DNA of 64,000 nucleotides from Alteromonas sp. IB21 (GCF_016405965.1 NZ_JAEFCD010000020.1:1-64000); one strand, 5' to 3'; numbered from the stretch's first letter, positions 48,661 to 58,723 are shown. Notes: generated by a model not told the origin, from the letters alone. A program made the numbers and translations.

Positions 48661-50028
48661 ATGGCAAAACGTAAAACTGCTTATGTGTGTTCTGATTGCG
48701 GGGCAGAGTTTCCCAGATGGCAAGGGCAATGCTCTGAGTGTAAAGCGTGGAACACGATAAGTGAGTTTGTGGTTGCAAGTGTGAAAAGTGTCGCTCGACA
48801 AACCACGTCTGGTTATGCGGGGCAAACCGCAGCTAAAATCGAAACTCTTAACGCGATAGACTTGGAATCACTCCCGCGATTTTCTTCAACATTCAAAGAA
48901 CTCGATAGAGTGCTCGGTGGTGGTATAGTTCCGGGGGCCGCTATGTTGATAGGGGGGTCACCCGGCGCAGGTAAGAGTACGCTGCTTCTGCAAGTCATGT
49001 GTCAGATGGCGAAGAGCGAAACCGCGCTTTATGTGACAGGGGAAGAGTCGCTTCAACAAGTTGCCATGCGAGCAAAACGTTTAAACCTTCCCGATGACAA
49101 GCTGATGATGCTGGCTGAAACAAACGTTGAGACAATATGCGACTTAGCATTGACGAAAAAACCTAAAATTATGGTTATCGACTCGATTCAGGTAATGCAT
49201 GTTTCAGATGTCCAGTCGGCGCCGGGGAGCGTTTCGCAGGTACGAGAGAGTGCTGCGTATTTAACGCGTTTCGCGAAACAAAATCACATTGCTATGTTTA
49301 TTGTCGGCCATGTTACAAAGGATGGTAACTTAGCGGGTCCAAAAGTGCTTGAACACTGTATCGATAGCTCCATGATGCTTGAAGGGGAAAGTGACGGTCG
49401 ATATCGCACGTTGCGCAGCCACAAAAACCGGTTCGGAGCGGTCAATGAACTTGGCGTATTTGCCATGACAGAAAAGGGTCTAAAAGAAGTCAGTAATCCC
49501 TCTGCCATTTTCTTAAGCCGCGGTGATAACGAAACGCCCGGGTCTAGTGTGATGGTCATTTGGGAAGGCACGCGGCCTTTGCTGGTAGAAATACAAGCAC
49601 TAGTAGATTACTCACAAATGTCTAACCCCAGGCGCATTGCGGTTGGCCTTGATCAGAACCGGCTTTCAATGCTATTAGCTGTGTTGCATCGTCATGGCAA
49701 TGTACAAATGAACGATCAAGATGTATTTGTTAACGTGGTTGGAGGCGTGCGTGTCTCGGAAACAAGCGCTGACTTAGCGTTATTGTTAGCTATGATTTCC
49801 AGCTTTAGAAACCGTTCGTTACCAAGAGAACTGATCGTATTTGGAGAAGTAGGGTTGGCGGGTGAAATACGTCCAGTTCCAAATGGGACAGAGCGCATAG
49901 TAGAAGCAGCAAAGCATGGTTTTAAGCGTGCTATTGTGCCTAAAGCAAACGCACCTAAACAGCCTGTTAATGGTATGCAGGTTGTGCCGGTGGCACGACT
50001 GTCTGAAGCATTAGATGCGTTAGAGTAA
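48661..50028 (+). CDS. radA: DNA repair protein RadA
   Basis: A RecA-like ATPase/helicase that extends D-loops in recombination and repair. The 455-aa protein has an N-terminal zinc finger (CSDCGAEF...CSEC, residues about 10-27), Walker A GGSPGAGKST near 100, the RadA-specific KNRFG near 258 and a C-terminal Lon-protease-like domain. In radA-positive Vibrio it also matters for transformation, which fits the adjacent pilus context only loosely. Confidence 0.96.
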   Translation: MAKRKTAYVCSDCGAEFPRWQGQCSECKAWNTISEFVVASVKSVARQTTSGYAGQTAAKIETLNAIDLESLPRFSSTFKELDRVLGGGIVPGAAMLIGGSPGAGKSTLLLQVMCQMAKSETALYVTGEESLQQVAMRAKRLNLPDDKLMMLAETNVETICDLALTKKPKIMVIDSIQVMHVSDVQSAPGSVSQVRESAAYLTRFAKQNHIAMFIVGHVTKDGNLAGPKVLEHCIDSSMMLEGESDGRYRTLRSHKNRFGAVNELGVFAMTEKGLKEVSNPSAIFLSRGDNETPGSSVMVIWEGTRPLLVEIQALVDYSQMSNPRRIAVGLDQNRLSMLLAVLHRHGNVQMNDQDVFVNVVGGVRVSETSADLALLLAMISSFRNRSLPRELIVFGEVGLAGEIRPVPNGTERIVEAAKHGFKRAIVPKANAPKQPVNGMQVVPVARLSEALDALE

Positions 50029-50171
50029 AGTTATTCGCATAGCCTGAAACACTGACGTTCTCGAGCAAACACGTTATTTTGTTTGGGTAAAGTGCGTTCC
50101 ATAATATGCATACGAGGCTGAGCAATGATTTATAAGTCGTCTTTAGGTCTTGTTCATTACGGCCGCAGAAG

Positions 50172-50579
50172 CTAATGGACTTCTTGATAAACCGCATCAA
50201 CTAGCGCGTTTAAATCTTTTTCCTCAATACTCGCATCTTCGCTGTTTAAGGTAATGAGACGGCGAAGAGCGCTAATACTTTCCACGTCCATACGCTCAAC
50301 TTTGCAGCCAAGAGATACACGCTCTTTCCTACTATCGGCATGGCGGTATAGCTGTGAAATATAAAGGGTAATAACAGGGCTATCTTCATTTGCCTTAAAA
50401 GTAGCGACGTAAGGTTCATGGCTATCGAAAGGTAGGTTTAACAAGGCTGTTTCTGTCGCCTGAAGTTTGATGCCTTGCAGCGATACATCACTTACCAGCA
50501 CGTCGATACTAATATCGTTATGTGTCAGCGTGCCGTTTACCTCTAGAGATACACGTTGAAATTGGCGCTTATCTGTCAT
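50172..50579 (-). CDS. Small PilZ-domain protein
   Basis: A 135-aa single PilZ domain with RQFQR (RxxxR) at residues 4-8 and DVSLQG (DxSxxG) near 31, so c-di-GMP binding is expected. The C-terminal helix (about 95-135) is acidic. It is convergent with radA and downstream of ettA, separated from ettA by a strong hairpin. As a free-standing effector it could control flagella, pili or enzymes; the partner is unknown. Confidence 0.85.
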   Translation of the reverse strand: MTDKRQFQRVSLEVNGTLTHNDISIDVLVSDVSLQGIKLQATETALLNLPFDSHEPYVATFKANEDSPVITLYISQLYRHADSRKERVSLGCKVERMDVESISALRRLITLNSEDASIEEKDLNALVDAVYQEVH

Positions 50580-50657
50580 TACTTTTTCACCTAGCTTTCG
50601 TTTAGGTTTTCAGTATTGGCTAATTTACGCGCGTTCGCAATGAAAGCCACCAAATTA

Positions 50658-50688
50658 AAAGGGCCTTAATCACTGATTAAGGCCCTTT
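50658..50688 (-). terminator. Terminator after ettA
   Basis: Perfect 15-bp inverted repeat AAAGGGCCTTAATCA / TGATTAAGGCCCTTT with a single central base. On the minus strand it is followed by TTAATTT. It ends the ettA transcript before the small PilZ gene. Confidence 0.85.
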
Positions 50689-50734
50689 GCATTAATTACA
50701 ATATGGGCTGGAACCTATCTTATGTTTCTCTTTA

Positions 50735-52402
50735 TTACTTAGCCATACGCTTGTATTTAAGGCGATGTGGTTCAACAATATCCTGTCCAAATTCTTGCTT
50801 CAGCCAGCTTTCGTAGTCTGAGTAGTTACCCTCGAAGAAATTGATATTACCTTCGTCGCGGTAATCCATGATGTGCGTCGCCACACGGTCAAGGAACCAA
50901 CGATCGTGCGAAATAACCATAGCGCAGCCAGGGAATTCCAACAACGCGTTCTCTAAGGCGCGAAGTGTTTCAACATCGAGGTCGTTGGTTGGCTCATCCA
51001 GTAGCAATACGTTGCCACCCGCTTTCAAAAGCTTTGCAAGGTGAACACGGTTGCGCTCACCACCTGACAAATCTTTGATAAACTTCTGCTGGTCGGTACC
51101 TTTAAAGTTAAATCGGCCACAATATGCGCGACTGTTAATTTCAAAGTTGCCAATGCGGATAATGTCTTGCTCGTCGGAAATTTCTTTCCACACGGTGTTG
51201 TTTTCGTTCATATGGTCACGGAACTGTTCTACCGCAGCAATTTGAACGGTTTCACCTAAATCAATGGTACCCGAATCTGGTTGTTCAGCACCGGTAAGCA
51301 TTCTGAACAAGGTTGATTTACCCGCACCGTTAGGACCAACGATACCCACAATGGCACCCTTTGGCACTTTAAATGTCAGGTCGTCGATAAGTACGCGCTC
51401 GCCATAAGATTTTTTAAGGTTGCTCACTTCGATAACCTTGTCACCTAAGCGCTCACCTGGCGGGATGAAAAGCTCGTTGGTTTCGTTACGCTTTTGGTAA
51501 TCGCTGGTGGAGAGTTCTTCGAAGCGGGCCATACGAGCTTTACTTTTAGCGTGACGACCTTTTGGATTTGATCGCACCCACTCAAGCTCCTGCTTCATGC
51601 TCTTCATACGGGCAGTTTCAGTACGCTCTTCTTGTTCTAGTCGGTTTTCTTTCTGTTCCAACCAAGAAGAATAGTTGCCTTCCCATGGAATACCTTCACC
51701 GCGGTCAAGTTCTAAAATCCAGCCCGCCACGTTATCGAGGAAGTATCTATCGTGGGTAATGGCGACCACGGTACCTTCGTAATCGTGAAGAAAGCGTTCT
51801 AGCCACGCTACAGATTCTGCATCCAAGTGGTTGGTAGGTTCGTCAAGAAGCAACATTTCAGGCTTTTCTAAAAGCAGGCGACACAGCGCTACACGACGTC
51901 TTTCACCACCAGAAAGCTTACTTACATCAGCATCCCAAGGCGGAAGGCGTAGGGCATCTGCTGCACGCTCTAGTGCATTTTCCAAGTTATGACCGTCTTT
52001 GGCTTGAATGATGGCTTCTAGCTCGCCTTGCTCTTTCGCAAGAGCGTCGAAATCGGCATCAGCTTCTGCATATGCAGCGTAGACTTCGTCAAGGCGAGTG
52101 AGCGCGTGCTTAACATCAGCAACGGCCTCTTCAATATTGCCGCGAACATCTTTTGTTTCATCAAGCTGCGGTTCTTGAGGAAGGTAGCCTACTTTAAGTC
52201 CAGGCTGAGGACGCGCTTCACCTTCAATATCAGTATCGATACCAGCCATTATACGAAGCAAGGTTGACTTACCTGCACCGTTTAGACCCAGCACACCAAT
52301 TTTGGCGCCAGGGAAGAAGCTAAGTGAAATATTTTTAAGAATGTGTCTGTTTGGTGGGACGATTTTGCCCACGCGGTGCATACTGTAAACGTATTGAGCC
52401 AT
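50735..52402 (-). CDS. ettA: Energy-dependent translational throttle protein EttA
   Basis: ABC-F ATPase, 555 aa (E. coli 555). It binds the ribosomal E site and gates entry into elongation according to ATP/ADP. Two ABC domains are visible: Walker A GLNGAGKST near residue 39 and GPNGAGKST near 358, signatures LSGGERRR and LSGGERNR, and DEPTNHLD/DEPTNDLD. The P-site tRNA-interaction linker lies between them (about 240-320). There are no membrane segments, so it is not a transporter. Confidence 0.96.
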   Translation of the reverse strand: MAQYVYSMHRVGKIVPPNRHILKNISLSFFPGAKIGVLGLNGAGKSTLLRIMAGIDTDIEGEARPQPGLKVGYLPQEPQLDETKDVRGNIEEAVADVKHALTRLDEVYAAYAEADADFDALAKEQGELEAIIQAKDGHNLENALERAADALRLPPWDADVSKLSGGERRRVALCRLLLEKPEMLLLDEPTNHLDAESVAWLERFLHDYEGTVVAITHDRYFLDNVAGWILELDRGEGIPWEGNYSSWLEQKENRLEQEERTETARMKSMKQELEWVRSNPKGRHAKSKARMARFEELSTSDYQKRNETNELFIPPGERLGDKVIEVSNLKKSYGERVLIDDLTFKVPKGAIVGIVGPNGAGKSTLFRMLTGAEQPDSGTIDLGETVQIAAVEQFRDHMNENNTVWKEISDEQDIIRIGNFEINSRAYCGRFNFKGTDQQKFIKDLSGGERNRVHLAKLLKAGGNVLLLDEPTNDLDVETLRALENALLEFPGCAMVISHDRWFLDRVATHIMDYRDEGNINFFEGNYSDYESWLKQEFGQDIVEPHRLKYKRMAK

Positions 52403-52747
52403 GCTTATCCTCGCTGAAAAAGCGGTGAAAAATAAAAATTTTTAAAGCGTGTTGAACTGCGATGCACGAAAGTCGGCAATAAAGTTCAACACGTCCTAGC
52501 TGGTGGCATATTCTACTCGTAACAGGGTAGTTTGTGCTAGTGACTTACACAAAGGTAGCTTGTGCCTGTGGAAATTTTGAGCGCTTAGGGTAAAAAGGTT
52601 AATTTATCCATCGGTCGATGAGGCAATTTAATGTAAACTTAGCGTTATAAATCGAGAAAAGTTGAACTGTTGCCAGCGTGATAATCCATCGCACACACCG
52701 ACAGAATCAATACTCAACACCATCAAATATCCGAACAGGTAATAAAG
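52403..52747. other. ettA-lpxD divergent intergenic region
   Basis: 345 bases between divergent starts. It holds an 11-bp inverted repeat CGTGTTGAACT / AGTTCAACACG (52448-52493, 24-base spacer) in the ettA leader. AT-rich DNA nearer lpxD (about 52600-52660) is a likely promoter region. No gene is supported. Confidence 0.55.
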
Positions 52748-53776
52748 ATGACCGCCATAAATAAACGCACATACAGTTTGGACGAATTAGCTAAACATGT
52801 TGGTGGGGAAGTGCAGGGTGATGGAACTATCACGATTTCTGCCGTGGGCACGCTATCTGGTGCAGCCTCGCATCAAATTTCGTTTCTTACCAACCCCAAA
52901 TATAAGCCGCAGTTAAAAGATACGAAAGCCGGTGCGGTTATACTGCACGAAAGTTTAAAAAGTGACAGCCCTGTTCCTGCGTTAGTTGTGGGTAACCCAC
53001 ATGCTGCATTTGCTCTTATCGCTCAGCTATTTGATACCACGCCAGCGGTTGCTTCAGGTGTGGCAGAATCAGCGGTTATCGCCCCATCTGCTCGTATCGG
53101 TAGTGATGTGTCTCTAGGGCACAATGTCATTATTGAAGAGAATGTTGTCCTGGGTGACCGAGTAATCGTTGGTGCCAACACGGTTATCCGCAGAGGTACG
53201 CATATTGGTGAAGACTGTATTATTCATCCCAATGTGACCATTTACCATGACGTGGTCATTGGCAAGCGCGTGACTATCCATAGCCAAACGGTTATTGGCG
53301 CGGCAGGCTTTGGTTATGCAAATGATAAAGGCGTGTGGATCCCTATTCCACAAACTGGTTCGGTTCGCATTGGCGACGACAGTCAAATTGGGGCAAGCAG
53401 CAGTATCGACCGAGGCGCGATGGAAGACACAGTACTTGGCACTAACGTTATCATCGATAACCAGGTCCAAATTGGTCACAATTGTATTATTGGCGATCAC
53501 TCGTGTATTTGCGGCGCTACCGGTATTGCTGGTAGTTGCCATATAGGCAAGCATGTCATTATCGGCGGCGGTGTGGGCATAAATGGACATATCAGTATTT
53601 GCGACAATGTTCAGGTGACGGGTTACACGATGATCGTTCAAGATATTACCGAACCAGGTGTCTATTCGTCGGGTCAGCCAGCACAAACCAACCGAGACTG
53701 GCGCAAAAATACGGTTCGCCTTGCTAAAATTGGCAGTTTATTCGACCGCGTTAAAGCCCTCGAAAAACAGGTCTGA
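52748..53776 (+). CDS. lpxD: UDP-3-O-(R-3-hydroxyacyl)-glucosamine N-acyltransferase
   Basis: The third acyl-transfer enzyme of lipid A synthesis (342 aa). It has an N-terminal uridine-binding domain (about 1-105) and a left-handed beta-helix of hexapeptide repeats (about 105-310). The catalytic His is in IDNQVQIGHN near residue 240, and AAGFGYANDKG is the conserved loop. It is alone here, not next to fabZ, lpxA or bamA as usual, so it may be a second lpxD copy. Confidence 0.93.
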   Translation: MTAINKRTYSLDELAKHVGGEVQGDGTITISAVGTLSGAASHQISFLTNPKYKPQLKDTKAGAVILHESLKSDSPVPALVVGNPHAAFALIAQLFDTTPAVASGVAESAVIAPSARIGSDVSLGHNVIIEENVVLGDRVIVGANTVIRRGTHIGEDCIIHPNVTIYHDVVIGKRVTIHSQTVIGAAGFGYANDKGVWIPIPQTGSVRIGDDSQIGASSSIDRGAMEDTVLGTNVIIDNQVQIGHNCIIGDHSCICGATGIAGSCHIGKHVIIGGGVGINGHISICDNVQVTGYTMIVQDITEPGVYSSGQPAQTNRDWRKNTVRLAKIGSLFDRVKALEKQV

Positions 53777-53930
53777 TCTCGCTCAAGCGCAGGTTTTACG
53801 TTAAACCTACGCCATTTATATTAATTTGGTCATAAACCGGTATACAAGCAACTCAAAATGACTAGAATATGGCTCGAATTTGAGCAATCAGTGCGTAACG
53901 CCGTATAAAAACCGCAGTTAAGGAGCCCCC

Positions 53931-55187
53931 ATGTTTTCTCGCGAAATGAATATTGCTGACTTCGATCCTGAATTAGCCAATGCCATGGCTAAAGAAGTTG
54001 AGCGTCAAGAACATCACATCGAACTCATTGCCTCTGAGAACTATTGTAGCCCAAGAGTAATGGAAGCTCAGGGTTCTCAGCTTACGAACAAGTATGCTGA
54101 AGGCTACCCTGGCAAGCGCTACTACGGTGGTTGTGAGCACGTAGACGTTGTTGAACAACTTGCTATCGACCGTGCAAAAGCGCTATTTGGTGCAGACTAC
54201 GCGAACGTTCAGCCGCACGCTGGTTCTCAAGCTAACTCTGCGGTATTCATGGCGTTACTTGATGCTGGCGATACTGTACTGGGTATGAGCCTTTCTGAGG
54301 GTGGTCACCTTACTCACGGTTCTCACGTAAACTTTTCTGGTAAAACATACAACGCTGTACAGTATGGTCTGAACAAAGAAACCGGTGAAATTGATTACGC
54401 ACAAGTTGAAGCGCTAGCAAAAGAACACAAACCAAAGATGATTATCGGCGGTTTCTCTGCGTATTCAGGCATTGTTGACTGGGCAAAATTCCGCGAAATC
54501 GCAGATAGCGTAGGTGCTTACTTGCTTGTAGATATGGCGCACGTTGCTGGTCTTGTGGCTGCTGGTGTTTATCCAAACCCACTTCCTCACGCACACGTAG
54601 TAACGACAACAACGCACAAAACCCTTGCGGGTCCGCGCAGTGGTCTAATCCTATCTTCATGTGGCGACGAAGCGATTTACAAAAAGCTTAACAGTTCGGT
54701 ATTCCCGGGTAACCAAGGCGGTCCGCTTTGTCACGTCATTGCAGCTAAAGCCGTAGCGTTCAAAGAAGCATTACAGCCAGAATTTAAAGTGTATCAGCAG
54801 CAGGTAGTCGCTAACGCGAAAGCAATGGTTGCTGTTATGCAAGAGCGCGGTTACAAAATTGTTTCTGGTGGAACAGACAATCACTTGTTCCTGCTTGACC
54901 TTATTGACAAAGACATTACCGGTAAAGATGCAGATGCGGCACTAGGTGCAGCGAACATCACAGTAAACAAAAACTCAGTGCCCAATGATCCGCGTTCACC
55001 GTTTGTAACCAGTGGTCTTCGTATCGGTAGCCCGGCCATAACGCGTCGTGGTTTCAAAGAAGAGCAAGCTCAACAAGTTGCAACATGGATTTGCGACATT
55101 CTTGATAACATGGGAGACGAGTCTGTTATCAAACGTGTTCAAGAAGAAGTGGTTGCACTTTGCGCACAGTTTCCTGTTTATAAATAA
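53931..55187 (+). CDS. glyA: Serine hydroxymethyltransferase
   Basis: A PLP enzyme converting serine and tetrahydrofolate to glycine and 5,10-methylene-THF. The 418-aa protein has the PLP lysine in [12 protein letters not shown] near residue 230, [15 protein letters not shown] near 36 and the [15 protein letters not shown] signature. AAGGAG lies 8 nt before ATG. It stands just upstream of nrdR but is separated by a 99-base gap with a long inverted repeat. Confidence 0.97.
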   Translation: MFSREMNIADFDPELANAMAKEVERQEHHIELIASENYCSPRVMEAQGSQLTNKYAEGYPGKRYYGGCEHVDVVEQLAIDRAKALFGADYANVQPHAGSQANSAVFMALLDAGDTVLGMSLSEGGHLTHGSHVNFSGKTYNAVQYGLNKETGEIDYAQVEALAKEHKPKMIIGGFSAYSGIVDWAKFREIADSVGAYLLVDMAHVAGLVAAGVYPNPLPHAHVVTTTTHKTLAGPRSGLILSSCGDEAIYKKLNSSVFPGNQGGPLCHVIAAKAVAFKEALQPEFKVYQQQVVANAKAMVAVMQERGYKIVSGGTDNHLFLLDLIDKDITGKDADAALGAANITVNKNSVPNDPRSPFVTSGLRIGSPAITRRGFKEEQAQQVATWICDILDNMGDESVIKRVQEEVVALCAQFPVYK

Positions 55188-55200
55188 ATAGCTTTGTGTT

Positions 55201-55273
55201 TTATTGCGTACTTTGGTACTAATGCTGGACTAACTAGTCTAGATTAGGTTTAACGCGCCTAAGTACGCAATAA
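55201..55273. repeat. 13-bp inverted repeat in the glyA-nrdR gap
   Basis: TTATTGCGTACTT (55201-55213) and AAGTACGCAATAA (55261-55273) are perfect reverse complements separated by 47 bases. The second arm ends 13 bases before the nrdR ATG. No T-run follows. It could be a long-stem RNA structure, a pair of half-operators or a small insertion element. Confidence 0.8.
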
Positions 55274-55286
55274 TTAAGGATTATTC

Positions 55287-55736
55287 ATGTTTTGCCCTTT
55301 TTGTTCGGAACAAGAAACAAAAGTTATTGATTCTCGTTTGGTTGCAGAGGGGCAACAAGTGCGAAGACGCCGTGAATGTATGGTGTGTCATGAGCGCTTC
55401 ACCACCTTTGAAAGTGCAGAGCTTGTGATGCCCCGCGTTATAAAACGCGATGGCTCTCGCGAACCCTTCAACGAAGACAAACTTCGTGCAGGCTTACAAC
55501 GTGCGTTAGAAAAACGCCCTGTTAGCACAGAAAAAGTTGAACAGTGTATTCTCTCTCTCAAATCTCAGCTTCGCGCAACTGGCGAAAGGGAAGTGAGCAG
55601 TGAATTGCTTGGCAACTTAATTATGAAAGCCCTCAAAGAACTCGACAAAGTCGCCTATGTTCGATTCGCCTCTGTTTATCGTTCCTTCGAAGACATCCGT
55701 GAATTTGGAGAAGAGATTGCACGCTTAGGGGATTAG
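55287..55736 (+). CDS. nrdR: Transcriptional repressor NrdR
   Basis: A 149-aa repressor of ribonucleotide reductase genes. It has the N-terminal zinc ribbon (CPFC at residues 3-6, CMVC at 31-34) and an ATP-cone domain (about 49-139) with [17 protein letters not shown]. It senses dATP/ATP. It is followed by ribD 43 bases later, the normal gammaproteobacterial order. Confidence 0.96.
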   Translation: MFCPFCSEQETKVIDSRLVAEGQQVRRRRECMVCHERFTTFESAELVMPRVIKRDGSREPFNEDKLRAGLQRALEKRPVSTEKVEQCILSLKSQLRATGEREVSSELLGNLIMKALKELDKVAYVRFASVYRSFEDIREFGEEIARLGD

Positions 55737-55779
55737 GTTCAACAAACCTTAAACACTTAGGGCTACAACAGGAATCCAA

Positions 55780-56928
55780 GTGAACCACGCTACGGTTAAA
55801 AATGATTATTTTTGGATGGCAAAAGCCATTCAACTTGCCCAGAAAGGGCGTTTCACCACTTCACCCAACCCACGCGTTGGCTGTGTGATTGTTGATGAAA
55901 ACAACGAATTACTAGGTCAAGGGTATCACATCCAAGCTGGCACGCCCCATGCCGAAGTCCATGCACTAAGACAAGCTTTACATGCTCGTAGCGACGGCGC
56001 AAAAGGCGCTACAGCATATGTAACCCTAGAGCCATGTAGCCATTTTGGCCGCACGCCCCCTTGCGCTAAAGCACTCATCGAAGCGCAGGTGTCACGCGTT
56101 GTAGTGGCAATGACAGATCCTAATCCAAATGTATGTGGCAATGGTATAAATATGCTGCAAGCCGCAGGTATCGAAGTCGTCAGTGATGTGATGGCCGCCG
56201 AAGCCGCTGCGCTTAATCCTGGATTTACCAAACGCATGCTTACGGGTAAACCTTTTGTTAGGGTTAAATTGGGTATAAGCCTAGACGGTAAAATTGCGCT
56301 TCAAAATGGAGTAAGCCAATGGATAACCGGGCCTGAAGCAAGACGTGATGTGCAGCGTTATCGCGCGCAAAGCTGCGCAGTGTTAACCGGTTCAGGTACT
56401 GTTGCGGCGGATAATCCCAGTCTTTTGGTGAGGGAACAAGAGGCGAAGTTCGAAAGTTATCCACTTGAGCATATTCGCCAACCCGCTCGCATCGTTGTGG
56501 ATAGTCAGAGCCAACTAAACCGTGATTTTACGTTATTTAACGACGGTCAGGTTACCTTTACTGTAACGCTGCAAGCGCACCCTGACACTTCAAATGGTCA
56601 CTACATTCAACTTGATGAAAAAGAGGGTAAGGTTGACTTACGTGAGTTGATGTTAGTGCTCGGTGATAAGCAGTACAATGAAGTATGGGTAGAAGCGGGC
56701 CCTGGTCTTGCTGGTGCGCTATTGCAAGAAGGGCTTGTGGACGAGCTTATTTGCTATCAAGCGCCCAAGCTATTGGGCGATAAAGGCGTGAGTATGGTCT
56801 CTTTGCCAGCATTTACCGCTTTAAATCAATCTATTTCACTCTCTCTTATTGAAAACCGTCAGGTGGGTAACGATATTAAGCTTATCTTTCGTCCTGATGT
56901 TAGCAACACCTGTCGTAAAGACGACTAA
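55780..56928 (+). CDS. ribD: Bifunctional riboflavin deaminase/reductase RibD
   Basis: Catalyses the second and third steps of riboflavin synthesis. The N-terminal deaminase has the zinc site HAEVHAL and PCSHFGRTPPC near residues 50-90. The C-terminal NADPH-dependent reductase starts with VRVKLGISLDGKIAL near 160. The 382-aa length is typical. The start is GTG 55780 with AACAGGA upstream. It is 11 bases before ribE. Confidence 0.95.
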   Translation: MNHATVKNDYFWMAKAIQLAQKGRFTTSPNPRVGCVIVDENNELLGQGYHIQAGTPHAEVHALRQALHARSDGAKGATAYVTLEPCSHFGRTPPCAKALIEAQVSRVVVAMTDPNPNVCGNGINMLQAAGIEVVSDVMAAEAAALNPGFTKRMLTGKPFVRVKLGISLDGKIALQNGVSQWITGPEARRDVQRYRAQSCAVLTGSGTVAADNPSLLVREQEAKFESYPLEHIRQPARIVVDSQSQLNRDFTLFNDGQVTFTVTLQAHPDTSNGHYIQLDEKEGKVDLRELMLVLGDKQYNEVWVEAGPGLAGALLQEGLVDELICYQAPKLLGDKGVSMVSLPAFTALNQSISLSLIENRQVGNDIKLIFRPDVSNTCRKDD

Positions 56929-56939
56929 CGAGGAACTTT

Positions 56940-57602
56940 ATGTTTACTGGAATTATTCAAGCGTTGGGTACTATTAAAAAGCTCGACAATCGAGGCAATG
57001 ATATTCGTTTAACGGTATCTTCATCTACGCTTGATATGTCTGATGTCGCTTTAGGCGATAGCATTGCGACCAACGGTGTTTGTTTGACAGTGACAGACAT
57101 GGGGCCAGACTATTATTGCGCCGATGTTTCTGCTGAGACTATCAAGTTAACGGGGTTTGCGCACTACAGCGCGGGCTCTACGGTGAATCTCGAAAAAGCC
57201 ATGCGTCCCAGCGATCGTCTAGGTGGACACATTGTTTCTGGTCATGTTGATGGTGTGGGCCAAGTAACTCAGATTATTAAACATAAAGACTATGTAGAAT
57301 TTTGGGTAAAAGCACCGGATGCGCTGGCTAAATATATTGCCCATAAGGGAAGTATCACCGTTGATGGCATAAGCTTAACGGTGAACGAAGTGAATGGTGC
57401 AGAGTTTATGCTTTGGATTATTCCCCACACGTTGCAAGAAACAATTATGGGAAGCTATAAAGTAGGCACAGCGGTGAATTTAGAGGTTGATGTTATTGCG
57501 CGCTATTTAGAGCGATTGATGCTTGGCGATAAAGCCGCTGAGCCGACAAGCAAGGGCATTGACATGGCATTTCTTGCCGAGAACGGATTTTTAAAAAAAT
57601 AA
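56940..57602 (+). CDS. ribE: Riboflavin synthase (alpha chain)
   Basis: Dismutates two 6,7-dimethyl-8-ribityllumazines to riboflavin. It has 220 aa with two lumazine-binding repeats: [10 protein letters not shown] and GVCLTV in the first, [10 protein letters not shown] and the [12 protein letters not shown] segment in the second. The N-terminal MFTGI is diagnostic. It lies between ribD and ribBX with short gaps. Confidence 0.96.
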   Translation: MFTGIIQALGTIKKLDNRGNDIRLTVSSSTLDMSDVALGDSIATNGVCLTVTDMGPDYYCADVSAETIKLTGFAHYSAGSTVNLEKAMRPSDRLGGHIVSGHVDGVGQVTQIIKHKDYVEFWVKAPDALAKYIAHKGSITVDGISLTVNEVNGAEFMLWIIPHTLQETIMGSYKVGTAVNLEVDVIARYLERLMLGDKAAEPTSKGIDMAFLAENGFLKK

Positions 57603-57622
57603 CCCTACAAGAAGCACACAAG

Positions 57623-58723
57623 ATGGCATTTAACACTACACAAGAAATAATTGAAGACATTCGTCAGGGTAAAATGGTTATTCTGATGGATGATGAAGAC
57701 AGAGAAAACGAGGGCGACCTCATTATGGCGGCAGAGCACGTGACGCCAGAAGCCATAAATTTCATGGTGACCCACGCTCGCGGTTTGGTTTGTTTACCAA
57801 TGACGCAAGAGCGCTGTCGCACGCTTAATCTTCCGCTAATGGTGGATAAAAACGAAGCGCAGTTTTCAACCAACTTTACCGTATCCATTGAAGCGGCAAC
57901 TGGCGTTACAACAGGTATATCGGCTGCCGATAGAGCAACAACCATAAAAGCTGCTGTTGCAAAAGACGCGAAAGCGACAGACATTGTGCAACCTGGTCAT
58001 ATCTTTCCGCTAATTGCAAAAGATGGTGGTGTTTTAAACCGAGCTGGTCATACTGAAGCGGGTGTAGATTTACCGCGTCTTGCTGGTTTAGAGCCAGCTG
58101 GGGTTATTGTTGAGATCCTTAATGAAGATGGCACCATGGCGCGCCGTCCAGAATTAGAAAAATTTGCTGCCAAGCACAACCTCAAAATAGGCACCATTGC
58201 AGATCTTATTGAATACCGTAACCTTAATGAAACGACTATTCAAAAAGTAGCTCAGTGTAATATGCCTACAGAATACGGCGATTTTGAGCTTCATACATTT
58301 AAAGACAGCATCGACAATCAACTACATTTTGCCCTTAAAAAAGGGGATATCAAAGAAGACGAACCAACGCTTGTTCGTGTGCATCTTCACAATACGTTTA
58401 GTGATCTTCTCGGCTCTACTCGCGGTATTCATCGCTCGATGACGCTAGCCGATGGTATGCGAAAAATCTCAGAAGAAGGTGGTGTGTTGGTGCTGTTAGG
58501 TAAAGAAGAGCACATTGAAAGCCAGGTTCGCCGGTTTGCCGCAGAAGACAGAGGCGAGCGTCCAACGGGGGCTGACTGGCAGGGCTCGTCACGCACTATC
58601 GGTGTAGGTAGTCAAATTCTTGCGTCTATGGGCGTGCACAAAATGCGCTTGCTTAGTAAGCCTATTAAATACCATGCGCTTTCTGGTTACGGCCTAGAAG
58701 TGGTGGAGTACGTGCACGACTAG
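57623..58723 (+). CDS. ribBX: 3,4-dihydroxy-2-butanone 4-phosphate synthase with degenerate RibA-like domain (RibBX type)
   Basis: The N-terminal half (about 1-205) is a complete DHBP synthase, with [16 protein letters not shown] near residue 23, GHIFPL near 129 and RAGHTEA near 140. It makes the four-carbon precursor of lumazine from ribulose 5-phosphate. The C-terminal half looks like GTP cyclohydrolase II, but the three zinc cysteines are absent: the region around [15 protein letters not shown] has none. This matches the RibBX variant, where the second domain lacks cyclohydrolase activity. A separate ribA should therefore exist elsewhere (inference). Confidence 0.9.
   Translation: MAFNTTQEIIEDIRQGKMVILMDDEDRENEGDLIMAAEHVTPEAINFMVTHARGLVCLPMTQERCRTLNLPLMVDKNEAQFSTNFTVSIEAATGVTTGISAADRATTIKAAVAKDAKATDIVQPGHIFPLIAKDGGVLNRAGHTEAGVDLPRLAGLEPAGVIVEILNEDGTMARRPELEKFAAKHNLKIGTIADLIEYRNLNETTIQKVAQCNMPTEYGDFELHTFKDSIDNQLHFALKKGDIKEDEPTLVRVHLHNTFSDLLGSTRGIHRSMTLADGMRKISEEGGVLVLLGKEEHIESQVRRFAAEDRGERPTGADWQGSSRTIGVGSQILASMGVHKMRLLSKPIKYHALSGYGLEVVEYVHD

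Noticed and set aside
50735-52402. ABC transporter ATPase
   Set aside because: Two ABC domains in one chain with an EttA-type linker and no membrane partner; this is an ABC-F translation factor.
53114-53686. 190-codon antisense open frame inside lpxD
   Set aside because: It mirrors the hexapeptide-repeat coding of lpxD; the product is Asn/Thr/Asp-rich without protein-like features, and lpxD itself is certain.
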